From contig NZ_CP066831.1 in NCBI RefSeq assembly GCF_016598615.1, forward strand, positions 3,038,001-3,102,000: 64,000 nt of DNA, written 5' to 3'. A program made the position numbers and the translations under genes. Positions 9,318 through 20,579 of the stretch are shown here, piece by piece. Origin of the DNA: Streptomyces liliifuscus (GTDB taxonomy: Bacteria > Actinomycetota > Actinomycetes > Streptomycetales > Streptomycetaceae). The first letter of the stretch is position 1; each line of letters starts with the position of its first letter. The notes under the pieces are model-generated. The model saw only the letters and a list, made by a program, of their open reading frames with translations, had not been told where the DNA came from and made no database searches.

Positions 9318-9326
9318 CGGTCAAAC
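9318..9326 (-). promoter_or_regulatory. Candidate regulator half-site upstream of the sugar operon
   Basis: On the minus strand this reads GTTTGACCG, about 90 bases before the lipoprotein start. The same word with one change (CTTTGATCG) lies upstream of the regulator gene at 10544-10560. A TTGACC within it could also be a -35 box. The match suggests a common operator for the DeoR/LacI hybrid regulator, but the site is short and unproven. Confidence 0.35.
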
Positions 9327-9361
9327 GAACAAGTCCGAACGCCGGGCGGCTGTGGACGGGG

Positions 9362-10450
9362 TCAGACCACCGGCGCGGCCGTGGACTCCCTGATCACCAG
9401 ACCCGGCAGCAGTTCCACGTGCCGGCTGGCCCCGGGCCGCAGCCCGCCGCCCGCCATGTCGAGCCGGCGCAGCAGCAGCTCGACCCCGGTCCGGCCGAGC
9501 TCCGTCTTGGGCGGGGCGACGGCCGTCAGCGGCACCGGCCCCATGTCGGCGACCACGTCGTTGTAGGCGACCACCGAACAGCGCCCCGGCACGTCGATCC
9601 CCGCCGCCAGCAGGCGTTGCACCAGCATCAGCGCGTCCATGTCGCTGTGGATCAGCACCGCCGTCGCGCCGCTCTCCCCGACCGCCTCGACCAGGTCGGC
9701 CGCCCGTGGATCGGCGACGCGCGGGTCGGGACCCGCGGTGCTCGAACTGAGAATCGTGGGGCATCCCTCCGCGAGCCCCCGGGCGGCGGTCTGCTCGGCG
9801 AACTCGGCGCGGATGACCCGCGCGGTGGGGCTGTCGTCGCGCGCCGCCAGCACGATCCGCCGGTGCCCGAGACCGACCAGGTGCCCGAGCGCCAGATGCA
9901 CGCCGTACGCGTGGTCCGTACGCACACAGTCCAGTGAGTAGATCCCGCCTGCCCGGGCGGGGCGCCGCTCCACCAGCACCGCGGGGACGTCAAGGGCGGC
10001 CAGCCACGAGTGGTCCGCCTCCGCCTCCGCGCGTGTGCGCCAGTGCGGCGACAGCAACAGACCGCGCGCCCCCGCGTCCACCGCCTGGCGTACCGCCTCG
10101 CGCTCCGAACCGCCGTCACCCGCGGTGATGTGCAGCGCCAGCCGCAGACCGGCCTTCGCCGCGGCCTCCCGCGCGCCCTGCACGGCCTCGGTGAGATAGG
10201 TGTTGCTCTCCGGTACGACCATGGCGACCGCGTCGCCGCCGACAGGAGCTTCCTCGGGCACCGGCCGCAGTGAACGCGCCACCCCGTGCCCGCGGCGCAC
10301 CTCACCGCGCCGGGCCAGGTCCTCGACGTCCCGGCGCACCGTCACCACGGAGACGCCGAGTTCGTCGGCGAGATCGGTGATGCGCGCGACACCCCGCTCC
10401 CGCACCGTCTCCGCGATCCGGTCCTGCCGCGTCCGCGCCGACTCCCGCAT
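9362..10450 (-). CDS. Hybrid transcription regulator: DeoR-type HTH with LacI-type sugar-binding domain
   Basis: A 362-residue regulator. Residues 1-60 carry a DeoR-family helix-turn-helix (RQDRIAETVRERG, then DLADELGVSVVTVRRDVEDL), followed from about residue 75 by a periplasmic-binding-protein-like sensor domain of LacI type (VAMVVPESNTYLTEAVQGAR, GHLVGLGHRRIVLAA, CSVVAYNDVVADMG). It lies 130 bases upstream of the sugar ABC operon on the same strand and probably represses it until a sugar ligand binds. I chose ATG 10448-10450; a GTG at 10471 would add seven residues but lacks a ribosome site. Confidence 0.9.
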   Translation of the reverse strand: MRESARTRQDRIAETVRERGVARITDLADELGVSVVTVRRDVEDLARRGEVRRGHGVARSLRPVPEEAPVGGDAVAMVVPESNTYLTEAVQGAREAAAKAGLRLALHITAGDGGSEREAVRQAVDAGARGLLLSPHWRTRAEAEADHSWLAALDVPAVLVERRPARAGGIYSLDCVRTDHAYGVHLALGHLVGLGHRRIVLAARDDSPTARVIRAEFAEQTAARGLAEGCPTILSSSTAGPDPRVADPRAADLVEAVGESGATAVLIHSDMDALMLVQRLLAAGIDVPGRCSVVAYNDVVADMGPVPLTAVAPPKTELGRTGVELLLRRLDMAGGGLRPGASRHVELLPGLVIRESTAAPVV

Positions 10451-10543
10451 GTCCCCACCGCTCCCGCCCACGTCCGCCGCGCCGCCCGGTCACCACCGCC
10501 CGCGGCTCGCACGATCGAGTTTCGCGCGATGACTCCATCGTAG

Positions 10544-10560
10544 CGATCAATCGATCAAAG
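10544..10560. promoter_or_regulatory. Candidate operator upstream of the DeoR/LacI regulator
   Basis: The stretch holds two copies of CGATCAA back to back (CGATCAATCGATCAAAG). Read on the minus strand it is CTTTGATCG followed by ATTGATCG, matching the GTTTGACCG upstream of the sugar-binding lipoprotein gene. It sits about 95 bases before the regulator start and may mediate autoregulation. Confidence 0.35.
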
Positions 10561-10790
10561 TGACGGCCGCGGCCGAGGTTCGTTGGACCGGTCACTGGAC
10601 CGGGCGGGCGTTTTCGGGCGTGCGGCACAAAGGCCGCGCGGGGCCACGGAACGTGGCCTGGTAGGGCTGTTCCTTCGCCCCTCCGTGGACATCGAAGAAT
10701 GAACGTCAAATGAACGTCGACGGAGGGAATCGCATCTACCTCCCCAGCAGTCCCTCCCGCCCCGCCCGCTCTGCCCCAGGAACAGCCTTC

Positions 10791-12605
10791 ATGCACGTAC
10801 AGCCGTTCTCCGCGGTCGCCACCGCACCCTCCGGACCCGACGGCGTCCTCGACGTCCCCCGGAGGCCCGCGTACCGGCCGCTCCGGCTGTGGGCGGGCCG
10901 CGTCCCGGTGGTCGCCGTCCTCGCCGTCCTTCCGCTGTACGGGGTGTGGGCGACGCTTCTCGCGACGGGCGGCGGCGACCTCGCGGCCCAGTACGCCTGG
11001 GCGGGATTCTTCGCCCGGAACCCGGACTCGGCGTACGGACTGTTCTGGTACGGCGGTACGCACACCGCCAACTACAGCGTGCTGTCCCCTCCGTTGATGG
11101 CGATGCTGGGTGTACGGACCGCCTCCGTCCTGGCCGGGGTGGCCGCCACCTGGCTGCTGGGCACGCTGCTTGAGCGGACCGTCGCCAGGGCGCCGCTGTG
11201 GCCCGCGCTGCTCGGCGCTCTCGGACTGTGGGCCAACGTCGCCTCGGGGCGCACCACGTTCGCCCTCGGGCTGGCCTTCGGACTCGCGGGACTGCTGGCC
11301 GTGGCGGGCCGTCCCGAGCGGTGGGACCGGCTGACCGCGGGTGCCCTGGGAGCGCTGCTGGCCACCCTGGCCAGTCCGGTGGCCGGGCTCTTCCTGCTGG
11401 TGGCCGGTGCCGGGTATCTGCTCGACCGGCGGTACGCCAAGTGCCTCGCGCTCTGCGTGCCGCCCGTCGTCGTCTGCGCCTCGACGGCACTGCTGTTTCC
11501 CTTCCAGGGCGAGCAGCCCATGCCCGCGGTCCGCGTGCTGCTGCCCCTGCTGCTGTCCGGCGCCGTGCTGTGGGCGGCTCCCCGCGCCTGGCGGGTGCTG
11601 CGGGGCGGGGCGGCCGTGTACGCCGTCGGAGTCGTACTGACCTGTCTCGTCCCCTCGCCGATCGGCACCAACGTGGAACGGCTCGCGGCGCTCTTCGCCC
11701 CCGCGGTGCTGCTCCTGTGCCTGCGAGGCGCGGCCGGGTCCGGTGACGCCTTGTCCGCCCTGCGGACGGCCTTCGTACGGCGGGCCTTCGTACGGCGGGC
11801 TTTCGTACGGACGGCCTCCGTGCGGCAGACCTCCTGGTGGCGGACCTCTTGGTGGCGGACCTCCCCGCGCTGGGTCGCCCCGGTCGCGCTCGCGCTCGCC
11901 GCGTCGGTCGCCTGGACCACCACGACGACCGCCAACGACCTGCGGGTCACCACGTCGGTGCCGGCCTGGGCCACGCACACCGGCGGGGTGCTCGCCGAAC
12001 TCGACCGGCTCGACGCGGATCGCGACCGGGTCGAGGTGGTGCCCGCCCGCAACCACCGCGAGGCCACCCTCTTCGCGCCGCACGCGCAGCTGATGCGGGG
12101 CTGGAACCGGCAGTTGGACGTCGAGCGGGGACGGCTGTTCTACGAGGGTGCGCTCGACGCTCCGCGCTACCACGCCTGGCTGCGCCACTGGGCCGTGGGA
12201 TACGTCGTCGTGCCAGACGGGACGCCCGACGGTCCCGCCGAGCACGAGGCCGCGCTCGTCACCTCCGGGCAGGACTGGCTGGAGCCGGTGTGGCACGACG
12301 CGTACTGGAGGATCTACCGCGTCCGGGACGCGGAGCCCCTCGTCTCGGCGCCGGCGCGGGTGGTGCGGGCGGGCGAGGCGTCCGTGGTGCTGAGGGTGCC
12401 GGGGCCCGGGACCGTGACCGTCCGGGTCCGGTACTCGCCGTGGCTGCGGGCCGCCGGGGCCTGCGTACGGCCGGACGGACCCTGGACGCGGCTGACAGTG
12501 CGGCGGGCGGGGCTGTACCGGCTGGACTCCAGCTATGTGAACGGGCCCGCGGACGAGGACGGTTGCCTGCCGGCCGAGGACGGCTCCCGGCAGGGATCGC
12601 GGTGA
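10791..12605 (+). CDS. Multi-pass membrane protein with extracytoplasmic domain, function unknown
   Basis: A 604-residue integral membrane protein. About ten hydrophobic segments span residues 40-380 (for example VPVVAVLAVLPLYGVWATLL and VAPVALALAASVAWTT), followed by a soluble C-terminal domain of some 210 residues with beta-rich character. The first loop (GGDLAAQYAWAGFF, then YSVLSPPLMAMLGV) resembles GT-C glycosyltransferase-like actinobacterial proteins. Before the last helix lies a run of five-residue repeats (see repeat entry). ATG 10791 has AGGAA eight bases upstream; an earlier ATG at 10710 has no site. Monocistronic, converging on the DUF6299 gene. Transport or glycan assembly is possible but unproven. 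Confidence 0.75.
   Translation: MHVQPFSAVATAPSGPDGVLDVPRRPAYRPLRLWAGRVPVVAVLAVLPLYGVWATLLATGGGDLAAQYAWAGFFARNPDSAYGLFWYGGTHTANYSVLSPPLMAMLGVRTASVLAGVAATWLLGTLLERTVARAPLWPALLGALGLWANVASGRTTFALGLAFGLAGLLAVAGRPERWDRLTAGALGALLATLASPVAGLFLLVAGAGYLLDRRYAKCLALCVPPVVVCASTALLFPFQGEQPMPAVRVLLPLLLSGAVLWAAPRAWRVLRGGAAVYAVGVVLTCLVPSPIGTNVERLAALFAPAVLLLCLRGAAGSGDALSALRTAFVRRAFVRRAFVRTASVRQTSWWRTSWWRTSPRWVAPVALALAASVAWTTTTTANDLRVTTSVPAWATHTGGVLAELDRLDADRDRVEVVPARNHREATLFAPHAQLMRGWNRQLDVERGRLFYEGALDAPRYHAWLRHWAVGYVVVPDGTPDGPAEHEAALVTSGQDWLEPVWHDAYWRIYRVRDAEPLVSAPARVVRAGEASVVLRVPGPGTVTVRVRYSPWLRAAGACVRPDGPWTRLTVRRAGLYRLDSSYVNGPADEDGCLPAEDGSRQGSR
11772..11861 (+). repeat. Six in-frame 15-bp tandem repeats inside the membrane protein gene
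   Basis: Units of 15 bp beginning TTCGTACGGCGGGCC repeat six times with increasing drift, encoding pentapeptides of the type FVRRA, FVRTA, SVRQT, SWWRT and SWWRT. They form a very basic cytoplasmic-side loop just before the last predicted transmembrane helix. The period is a multiple of three, so expansions keep the frame. Confidence 0.8.
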
Positions 12606-12685
12606 CCGACCGGGACGACCGTGGCCCGGCACGGGCAGCAGTGGCACAGGCGGCAGCGGCACGGGCCGCAGCCGGTGAAGCCGAA

Positions 12686-12730
12686 CCGGGCCCGCCCGCC
12701 GGTCTCCTGGGACTCGGCGGGCGGGCCCGG
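12686..12730. terminator. Bidirectional terminator hairpin between convergent genes
   Basis: Arms 12686-12700 (CCGGGCCCGCCCGCC) and 12716-12730 are perfect reverse complements of 15 bp around a 15-base loop. It lies between the convergent ends of the membrane protein and DUF6299 genes. No clear T-run follows, which is usual in this genus. Confidence 0.6.
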
Positions 12731-12752
12731 CCCGGTACGTGCTCGTCGGCGG

Positions 12753-16358
<3,606 letters not shown>

Positions 16359-16420
16359 CTAAGGCAACGCTCAGGCTGCTCAGTCCCTCTTCTCATAATC
16401 CTTACCTAGCGTCGTGACGC

Positions 16421-17314
16421 ATGAGTCTGATGCGCAGTCTGAACCGGGCGCTCTCCGCCACCACCGGCCTCCAGGTGCGTAGGGCCACCGCCGTCGCACC
16501 GCCGGGGCCGAAGAAGGCAGCGACGAAACCCGGCAAGCGGCCCACGCCGGTGTACCGATGTCCCGCGCCCGTGGACCTCGCGACGGACCGGCTGCTTCGG
16601 GAGCCGGTCTTCATCATGTCGCCGGTGCGCTCCGGCTCGACCCTGCTGCGGATGCTCCTGAACGCGCACTCACGGTTCCACTCCCCGCACGAGCTGCACA
16701 TCCGCCGCCTGGAGGTCGACTTCGGCAGCAGGCTGTCGCAGCGCGCGATGAGCGCCCTCGACCTGGAGCGCGGCGATCTGGAGCATCTGCTCTGGGACCG
16801 GGTCATGCACCGCGAACTGGTCAGGTCCGGCAAGGACTTCATCGTCGAGAAGACGCCGAGCAACGCGTTCGTGTACCGGCGCATCCGGGACTGCTGGCCC
16901 GACGCCCGCTTCGTCTTCCTGCTCCGCCACCCGGTGTCCATCGCCCGGTCCTGGCACGAGGGCGACCCCGGCAAGCGGACCTTCGACGAGGCCGCCGCCG
17001 ACGCGCTGCGCTACATGCGGGCCGTCGACGACGCACGCGAGGGGATCACCGGCGGCCACACCCTGCGCTACGAGGAGATCACCGCCGGCCCCGAGGAGGA
17101 GATGCGCCGCCTCTGCGCCTTCCTGGACGTGGACTTCGAGGCGTCGATGCTCGACTACGGCAGGAAGGACGACATCCAGGTCGTGAAGGGCCTCGGCGAC
17201 TGGCGGGACAAGATCCGCACAGGGCAGGTGCAGAGCGGCCGGGCGCTGCCCGCCGAGGACGAGATACCGGAGATCCTGCGACCGATGTGCGAGGCCTGGG
17301 GCTACACCTCGTGA
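16421..17314 (+). CDS. PAPS-dependent sulfotransferase
   Basis: A 297-residue cytoplasmic sulfotransferase. The 5'-phosphosulfate loop reads FIMSPVRSGSTLLRMLL (about 64-80), the 3'-phosphate site is FVFLLRHPVSIARSW (about 165-179), and the catalytic region has HELHIRRLE. The length and order fit the family. An extra 45-residue basic N-terminus precedes the domain. It begins an operon with an unknown protein (GTGA overlap), a glycosyltransferase, and cysC-cysD-cysN, which make its donor PAPS. The acceptor is likely a sugar or glycolipid made with the adjacent glycosyltransferase. Confidence 0.88.
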   Translation: MSLMRSLNRALSATTGLQVRRATAVAPPGPKKAATKPGKRPTPVYRCPAPVDLATDRLLREPVFIMSPVRSGSTLLRMLLNAHSRFHSPHELHIRRLEVDFGSRLSQRAMSALDLERGDLEHLLWDRVMHRELVRSGKDFIVEKTPSNAFVYRRIRDCWPDARFVFLLRHPVSIARSWHEGDPGKRTFDEAAADALRYMRAVDDAREGITGGHTLRYEEITAGPEEEMRRLCAFLDVDFEASMLDYGRKDDIQVVKGLGDWRDKIRTGQVQSGRALPAEDEIPEILRPMCEAWGYTS

Positions 17315-17760
17315 AGCCGCACGCCGAGATAGCCGAGGTCTGGCCGCGTGACGGGCGCGTGAGACTCGTCGGACACATCCACGGGCATCCCGCCGAGGGC
17401 GAGTGGCGGCTGCTGCTCACCCGCCGGAGCCACGCGGAACAGCGCCTCGACTATCCCGCGCAGGTGAAGGGCGACCGCTTCGAGGGCGAACTGCCTGTCG
17501 CCGACCTGGCGGCGGCGACCGACACCACCGAGGCCGAGAACGGGATCGGGGTCGGTGTTGGTGTTGGTGTCGAGGAGTGGGACATCCATCTCACCGACGG
17601 CGAAGTGGAGTTGCGGGCCGGACGGCGGCTCGACGACATCCACGGCAAGAAAAAGATCATGGTCTTTCCGGAGCAACGGGTACGCGGCATCGGCGTGCGT
17701 CCGTACTACACGGTGAAGGACAACCTTTCGCTGGAGTGCCGCACGGGAGCCGCAACATGA
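17311..17760 (+). CDS. Unknown protein between sulfotransferase and glycosyltransferase
   Basis: A 149-residue protein with no recognised family. It starts at GTG 17311, overlapping the sulfotransferase stop, and ends in an ATGA overlap with the glycosyltransferase, so it is translated stoichiometrically with both. It reads like a small beta domain (RVRLVGHIHGHPAEGEWRLLL, then DRFEGELPVADL, then EWDIHL). A GV dipeptide run (GIGVGVGVGV, near residue 75) comes from a short DNA slippage repeat. It ends VRPYYTVKDNLSLEC. The pattern resembles accessory beta-sandwich domains found beside glycosyltransferases. A partner or modulator of the two enzymes is the best guess. Confidence 0.75.
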   Translation: MKPHAEIAEVWPRDGRVRLVGHIHGHPAEGEWRLLLTRRSHAEQRLDYPAQVKGDRFEGELPVADLAAATDTTEAENGIGVGVGVGVEEWDIHLTDGEVELRAGRRLDDIHGKKKIMVFPEQRVRGIGVRPYYTVKDNLSLECRTGAAT

Positions 17761-19031
17761 CGATCCATCAGATCGGAGGGCGGCCGAAGGTCCGCTATCT
17801 GCTCCTGCACGCGTACGGACGCGGCGGCACCATCCGCACGGTGATGAACCAGGCCAACTCCCTGGTGCAGGCGGGCTGGCAGGTCGAGCTGGTGAGCGCG
17901 CTGCGCCGCCGTGACGACCTCCAGTTCCCGCTCGACCCGCGAGTGCAGGTCACGACGGTCGTCGACCTGCGCGAGGAGGCCCACACCCCGCCCTCGGGCG
18001 TGGTCGGCCGCTGGCAGGACTGGCGCCGCGGCCGGCTCACCGAGCAGCCCGCGCGGCACATCCCGTGCGGCGAGTTCGGCTACCGCTACTTCAACCGCTA
18101 CGTGGAACAGCGGCTGATCGCGTACCTCTCCTCGCTGCGCGACGGGGTCCTGGTGACGACGCGGCCCGCGCTCAACTTCCTCGCCGCGGAGCACGCGACG
18201 GGCGGCGTGGTGCGTGTCGCGCAGGAGCACATGAACCACGGCACCCACAAGCACGACGTGCGGCAGCGCATCCGGGAGACCTACTCACGCTTCGACGCGG
18301 TCGCCGTCCTGACGGAACGGGACCGCGAGGAGTACGAGCAACTGCTGCCCGGCACCCGGGTCGTGCGCATCCCCAACGCCGTGCACTCCCTCGACCAGGT
18401 GCCTTCGGACCACCGCTCGAAGATCGCGGTGGCGGCGGGCCGGCTCTTCCCGCAGAAGGGCTTCGACCTGCTGATCCCGGCATGGGCGAAGCTCGTCGAG
18501 ACGCACCCCGACTGGCAGTTGAGGATCTACGGCAGCGGCGAGAAGAAGGCCGAGCTGCGGGAGCTCATCGAGGAGCACCACCTCTACAACCACGTGTTCC
18601 TGATGGGCCACACGGACCGGCTCGACGACGAACTCGCCAAGGCCTCCTTCTACGTGCTCAGTTCGCGCTTCGAGGGGCTGCCGATGGTGATGATCGAGGC
18701 GATGAGCCACTCGCTCCCGGTGGTGAGCTTCGACTGCCCGACGGGGCCCTCGGACGTGCTCACGCACGGAGTCGACGGTCTGCTCGTCGCGCCGGAGGAC
18801 CCCGACGCGCTCGCCGACGCCATGGCCAAGCTGATGGGCGACCGGGCGCTGCGGGCGGACATGGGCGTCGCCGCCGTACTGACGGCGGCCTCGTACGGAC
18901 CGGACGCCGTGCACCCCCGCTGGGAGGCCCTCTTCCGCGAACTCCACGAGGTTCGCGAACTCCACGACCTCCACGAACTTTCCGACCAACGGCACCGCGT
19001 CGCGGGTGCCTCGAAGGGACAGCGCGCATGA
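17757..19031 (+). CDS. GT4 family glycosyltransferase
   Basis: A 424-residue GT-B glycosyltransferase. The N-terminal domain opens VRYLLLHAYGRGGTIRTVMN (glycine loop that holds the donor) and the C-terminal domain shows AVAAGRLFPQKGFDLLI (about 225-241) and the nucleotide-sugar E-x7-E motif in SRFEGLPMVMIEAMSHSLPV (about 302-321). ATG 17757 overlaps the upstream stop. It transfers a sugar from a nucleotide donor to an unknown acceptor in the cytoplasm. A His/Glu-rich run (ELHEVRELHDLHELSD) near the C-terminus comes from a degenerate repeat. With the sulfotransferase it probably builds a sulfated glycoconjugate. Confidence 0.9.
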   Translation: MTIHQIGGRPKVRYLLLHAYGRGGTIRTVMNQANSLVQAGWQVELVSALRRRDDLQFPLDPRVQVTTVVDLREEAHTPPSGVVGRWQDWRRGRLTEQPARHIPCGEFGYRYFNRYVEQRLIAYLSSLRDGVLVTTRPALNFLAAEHATGGVVRVAQEHMNHGTHKHDVRQRIRETYSRFDAVAVLTERDREEYEQLLPGTRVVRIPNAVHSLDQVPSDHRSKIAVAAGRLFPQKGFDLLIPAWAKLVETHPDWQLRIYGSGEKKAELRELIEEHHLYNHVFLMGHTDRLDDELAKASFYVLSSRFEGLPMVMIEAMSHSLPVVSFDCPTGPSDVLTHGVDGLLVAPEDPDALADAMAKLMGDRALRADMGVAAVLTAASYGPDAVHPRWEALFRELHEVRELHDLHELSDQRHRVAGASKGQRA

Positions 19032-19600
19032 CCACCACGGCCAGGGGCTGTCAGAAGCCCCCCACCGCCCAGGGAGCCACCGTCTGGCTCACCGGGCTGC
19101 CGAGCGCGGGCAAGACGACCATCGCCCGCTTCCTCGCCGGCCGGCTGCGGTCCGAGGGACACCGCGTGGAGGTCCTCGACGGCGACGAGATCCGCCGCTT
19201 CCTCTCCACCGGCCTCGGCTTCTCCCGCGAGGACCGCAACACCAACGTGCAGCGCATCGGCCTGGTCGCCGAGGTACTCGCGCGCAACGGGGTGCTGGCG
19301 GTGGTACCGGTCATCGCCCCGTACGCCGACAGCCGCGAGGCGGTGCGCAAACGGCACGAGGCCAGCGGCACGCCGTACATCGAGGTGCATGTCGCCACTC
19401 CGGTCGAGGTGTGCAGCGAGCGGGACGTGAAGGGCCTGTACGCGCGTCAGGCCGCGGGGCAACTGACCGGCCTCACCGGGATCGACGACCCGTACGAGCC
19501 ACCGCTGGACCCCGCCCTGTCCCTGGAGACGCAGTCGCAGACGCCCGAGGAGTCGGCGGACGCGGTGCACGCGGTGCTGGCCGCCAGGGGGCTCGTGTGA
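19028..19600 (+). CDS. cysC: Adenylylsulfate kinase
   Basis: A 190-residue APS kinase that phosphorylates adenylylsulfate to PAPS. It has the P-loop GLPSAGKTT (about 24-32), the APS-binding DGDEIRRFL (about 54-62), RNTNVQRIG and IAPYADSREAVRKRH, with the late FYVH-like region replaced by YIEVHVATPVEVC. Length is normal. Start ATG overlaps the glycosyltransferase stop and its own stop overlaps cysD (GTGA). Since Streptomyces reduce sulfate mainly through APS or PAPS with separate cys genes, this copy inside a sulfotransferase operon probably feeds sulfation. Confidence 0.95.
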   Translation: MTTTARGCQKPPTAQGATVWLTGLPSAGKTTIARFLAGRLRSEGHRVEVLDGDEIRRFLSTGLGFSREDRNTNVQRIGLVAEVLARNGVLAVVPVIAPYADSREAVRKRHEASGTPYIEVHVATPVEVCSERDVKGLYARQAAGQLTGLTGIDDPYEPPLDPALSLETQSQTPEESADAVHAVLAARGLV

Positions 19601-20577
19601 CACCGGGCCCGACGACCCCCGCGGCGCCCGAGCGCGCGCAGGCGCTCGCCCAGCACACGCTTCCGCAGCCCGTGCTCCCCCGGCACGCGCCCTCGCATCT
19701 GGACGCTCTGGAGTCCGAGGCGGTGCACATCTTCCGCGAGGTGGCGGGCGAGTTCGAGCGGCCGGTGATCCTGTTCTCCGGCGGCAAGGACTCCATCGTC
19801 ATGCTGCACCTGGCGCTGAAGGCGTTCGCGCCCGCTCCGGTGCCGTTCTCGCTGCTGCATGTGGACACAGGACACAACTTTCCGGAAGTCCTCGACTACC
19901 GGGACCGTGTGGTGGCCGCACATGGGCTGCGGCTCCATGTGGCCTCCGTACAGGACTACATCGACCGGGGTGTGTTGAGGGAACGTCCCGACGGGACGCG
20001 TAATCCGCTGCAGACGGTGCCGCTGACGGAGAAGATCCAGGCCGAGCGGTTCGACGCGGTGTTCGGCGGCGGACGCCGGGACGAGGAGAAGGCCCGCGCG
20101 AAGGAGCGGGTGTTCTCGCTGCGCGACGAGTTCTCCCAGTGGGACCCCCGCCGCCAGCGCCCCGAGCTGTGGAACCTCTACAACGGACGCCACGCGCCCG
20201 GCGAGCACGTCCGCGTCTTCCCGCTCTCCAACTGGACCGAGCTGGACGTCTGGCAGTACATCGCCCGCGAGGGCATCGAACTCCCGGAGATCTACTTCGC
20301 CCACGAGCGGGAGGTCTTCCAGCGGGCCGGCATGTGGCTCACCGCCGGCGAATGGGGCGGCCCGAAGAAAACCGAGACGGTCGAGACCCGTCTCGTCCGC
20401 TACCGGACCGTCGGTGACATGTCCTGCACGGGCGCCGTCGACTCGGACGCGGTGACCCTCGACCAGGTCATCGCCGAGATCGCCGCCTCCCGGCTCACCG
20501 AGCGGGGCGCCACCCGCGCCGACGACAAGATGTCCGAGGCCGCGATGGAAGACCGCAAGCGCGAGGGGTACTTCTAG
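19597..20577 (+). CDS. cysD: Sulfate adenylyltransferase subunit 2 (ATP sulfurylase small subunit)
   Basis: A 326-residue PP-loop enzyme that forms APS from ATP and sulfate. The PP-motif is LFSGGKDSIVMLHLA (about 63-77), followed by HVDTGHNFPE, GRRDEEKARAKER and the late LSNWTELDVWQYI and RYRTVGDMSCTGAV segments. All are canonical. The GTG start overlaps the cysC stop. It works as a heterodimer with CysN, encoded two bases downstream. Confidence 0.96.
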   Translation: MTPGPTTPAAPERAQALAQHTLPQPVLPRHAPSHLDALESEAVHIFREVAGEFERPVILFSGGKDSIVMLHLALKAFAPAPVPFSLLHVDTGHNFPEVLDYRDRVVAAHGLRLHVASVQDYIDRGVLRERPDGTRNPLQTVPLTEKIQAERFDAVFGGGRRDEEKARAKERVFSLRDEFSQWDPRRQRPELWNLYNGRHAPGEHVRVFPLSNWTELDVWQYIAREGIELPEIYFAHEREVFQRAGMWLTAGEWGGPKKTETVETRLVRYRTVGDMSCTGAVDSDAVTLDQVIAEIAASRLTERGATRADDKMSEAAMEDRKREGYF

Positions 20578-20579
20578 AG

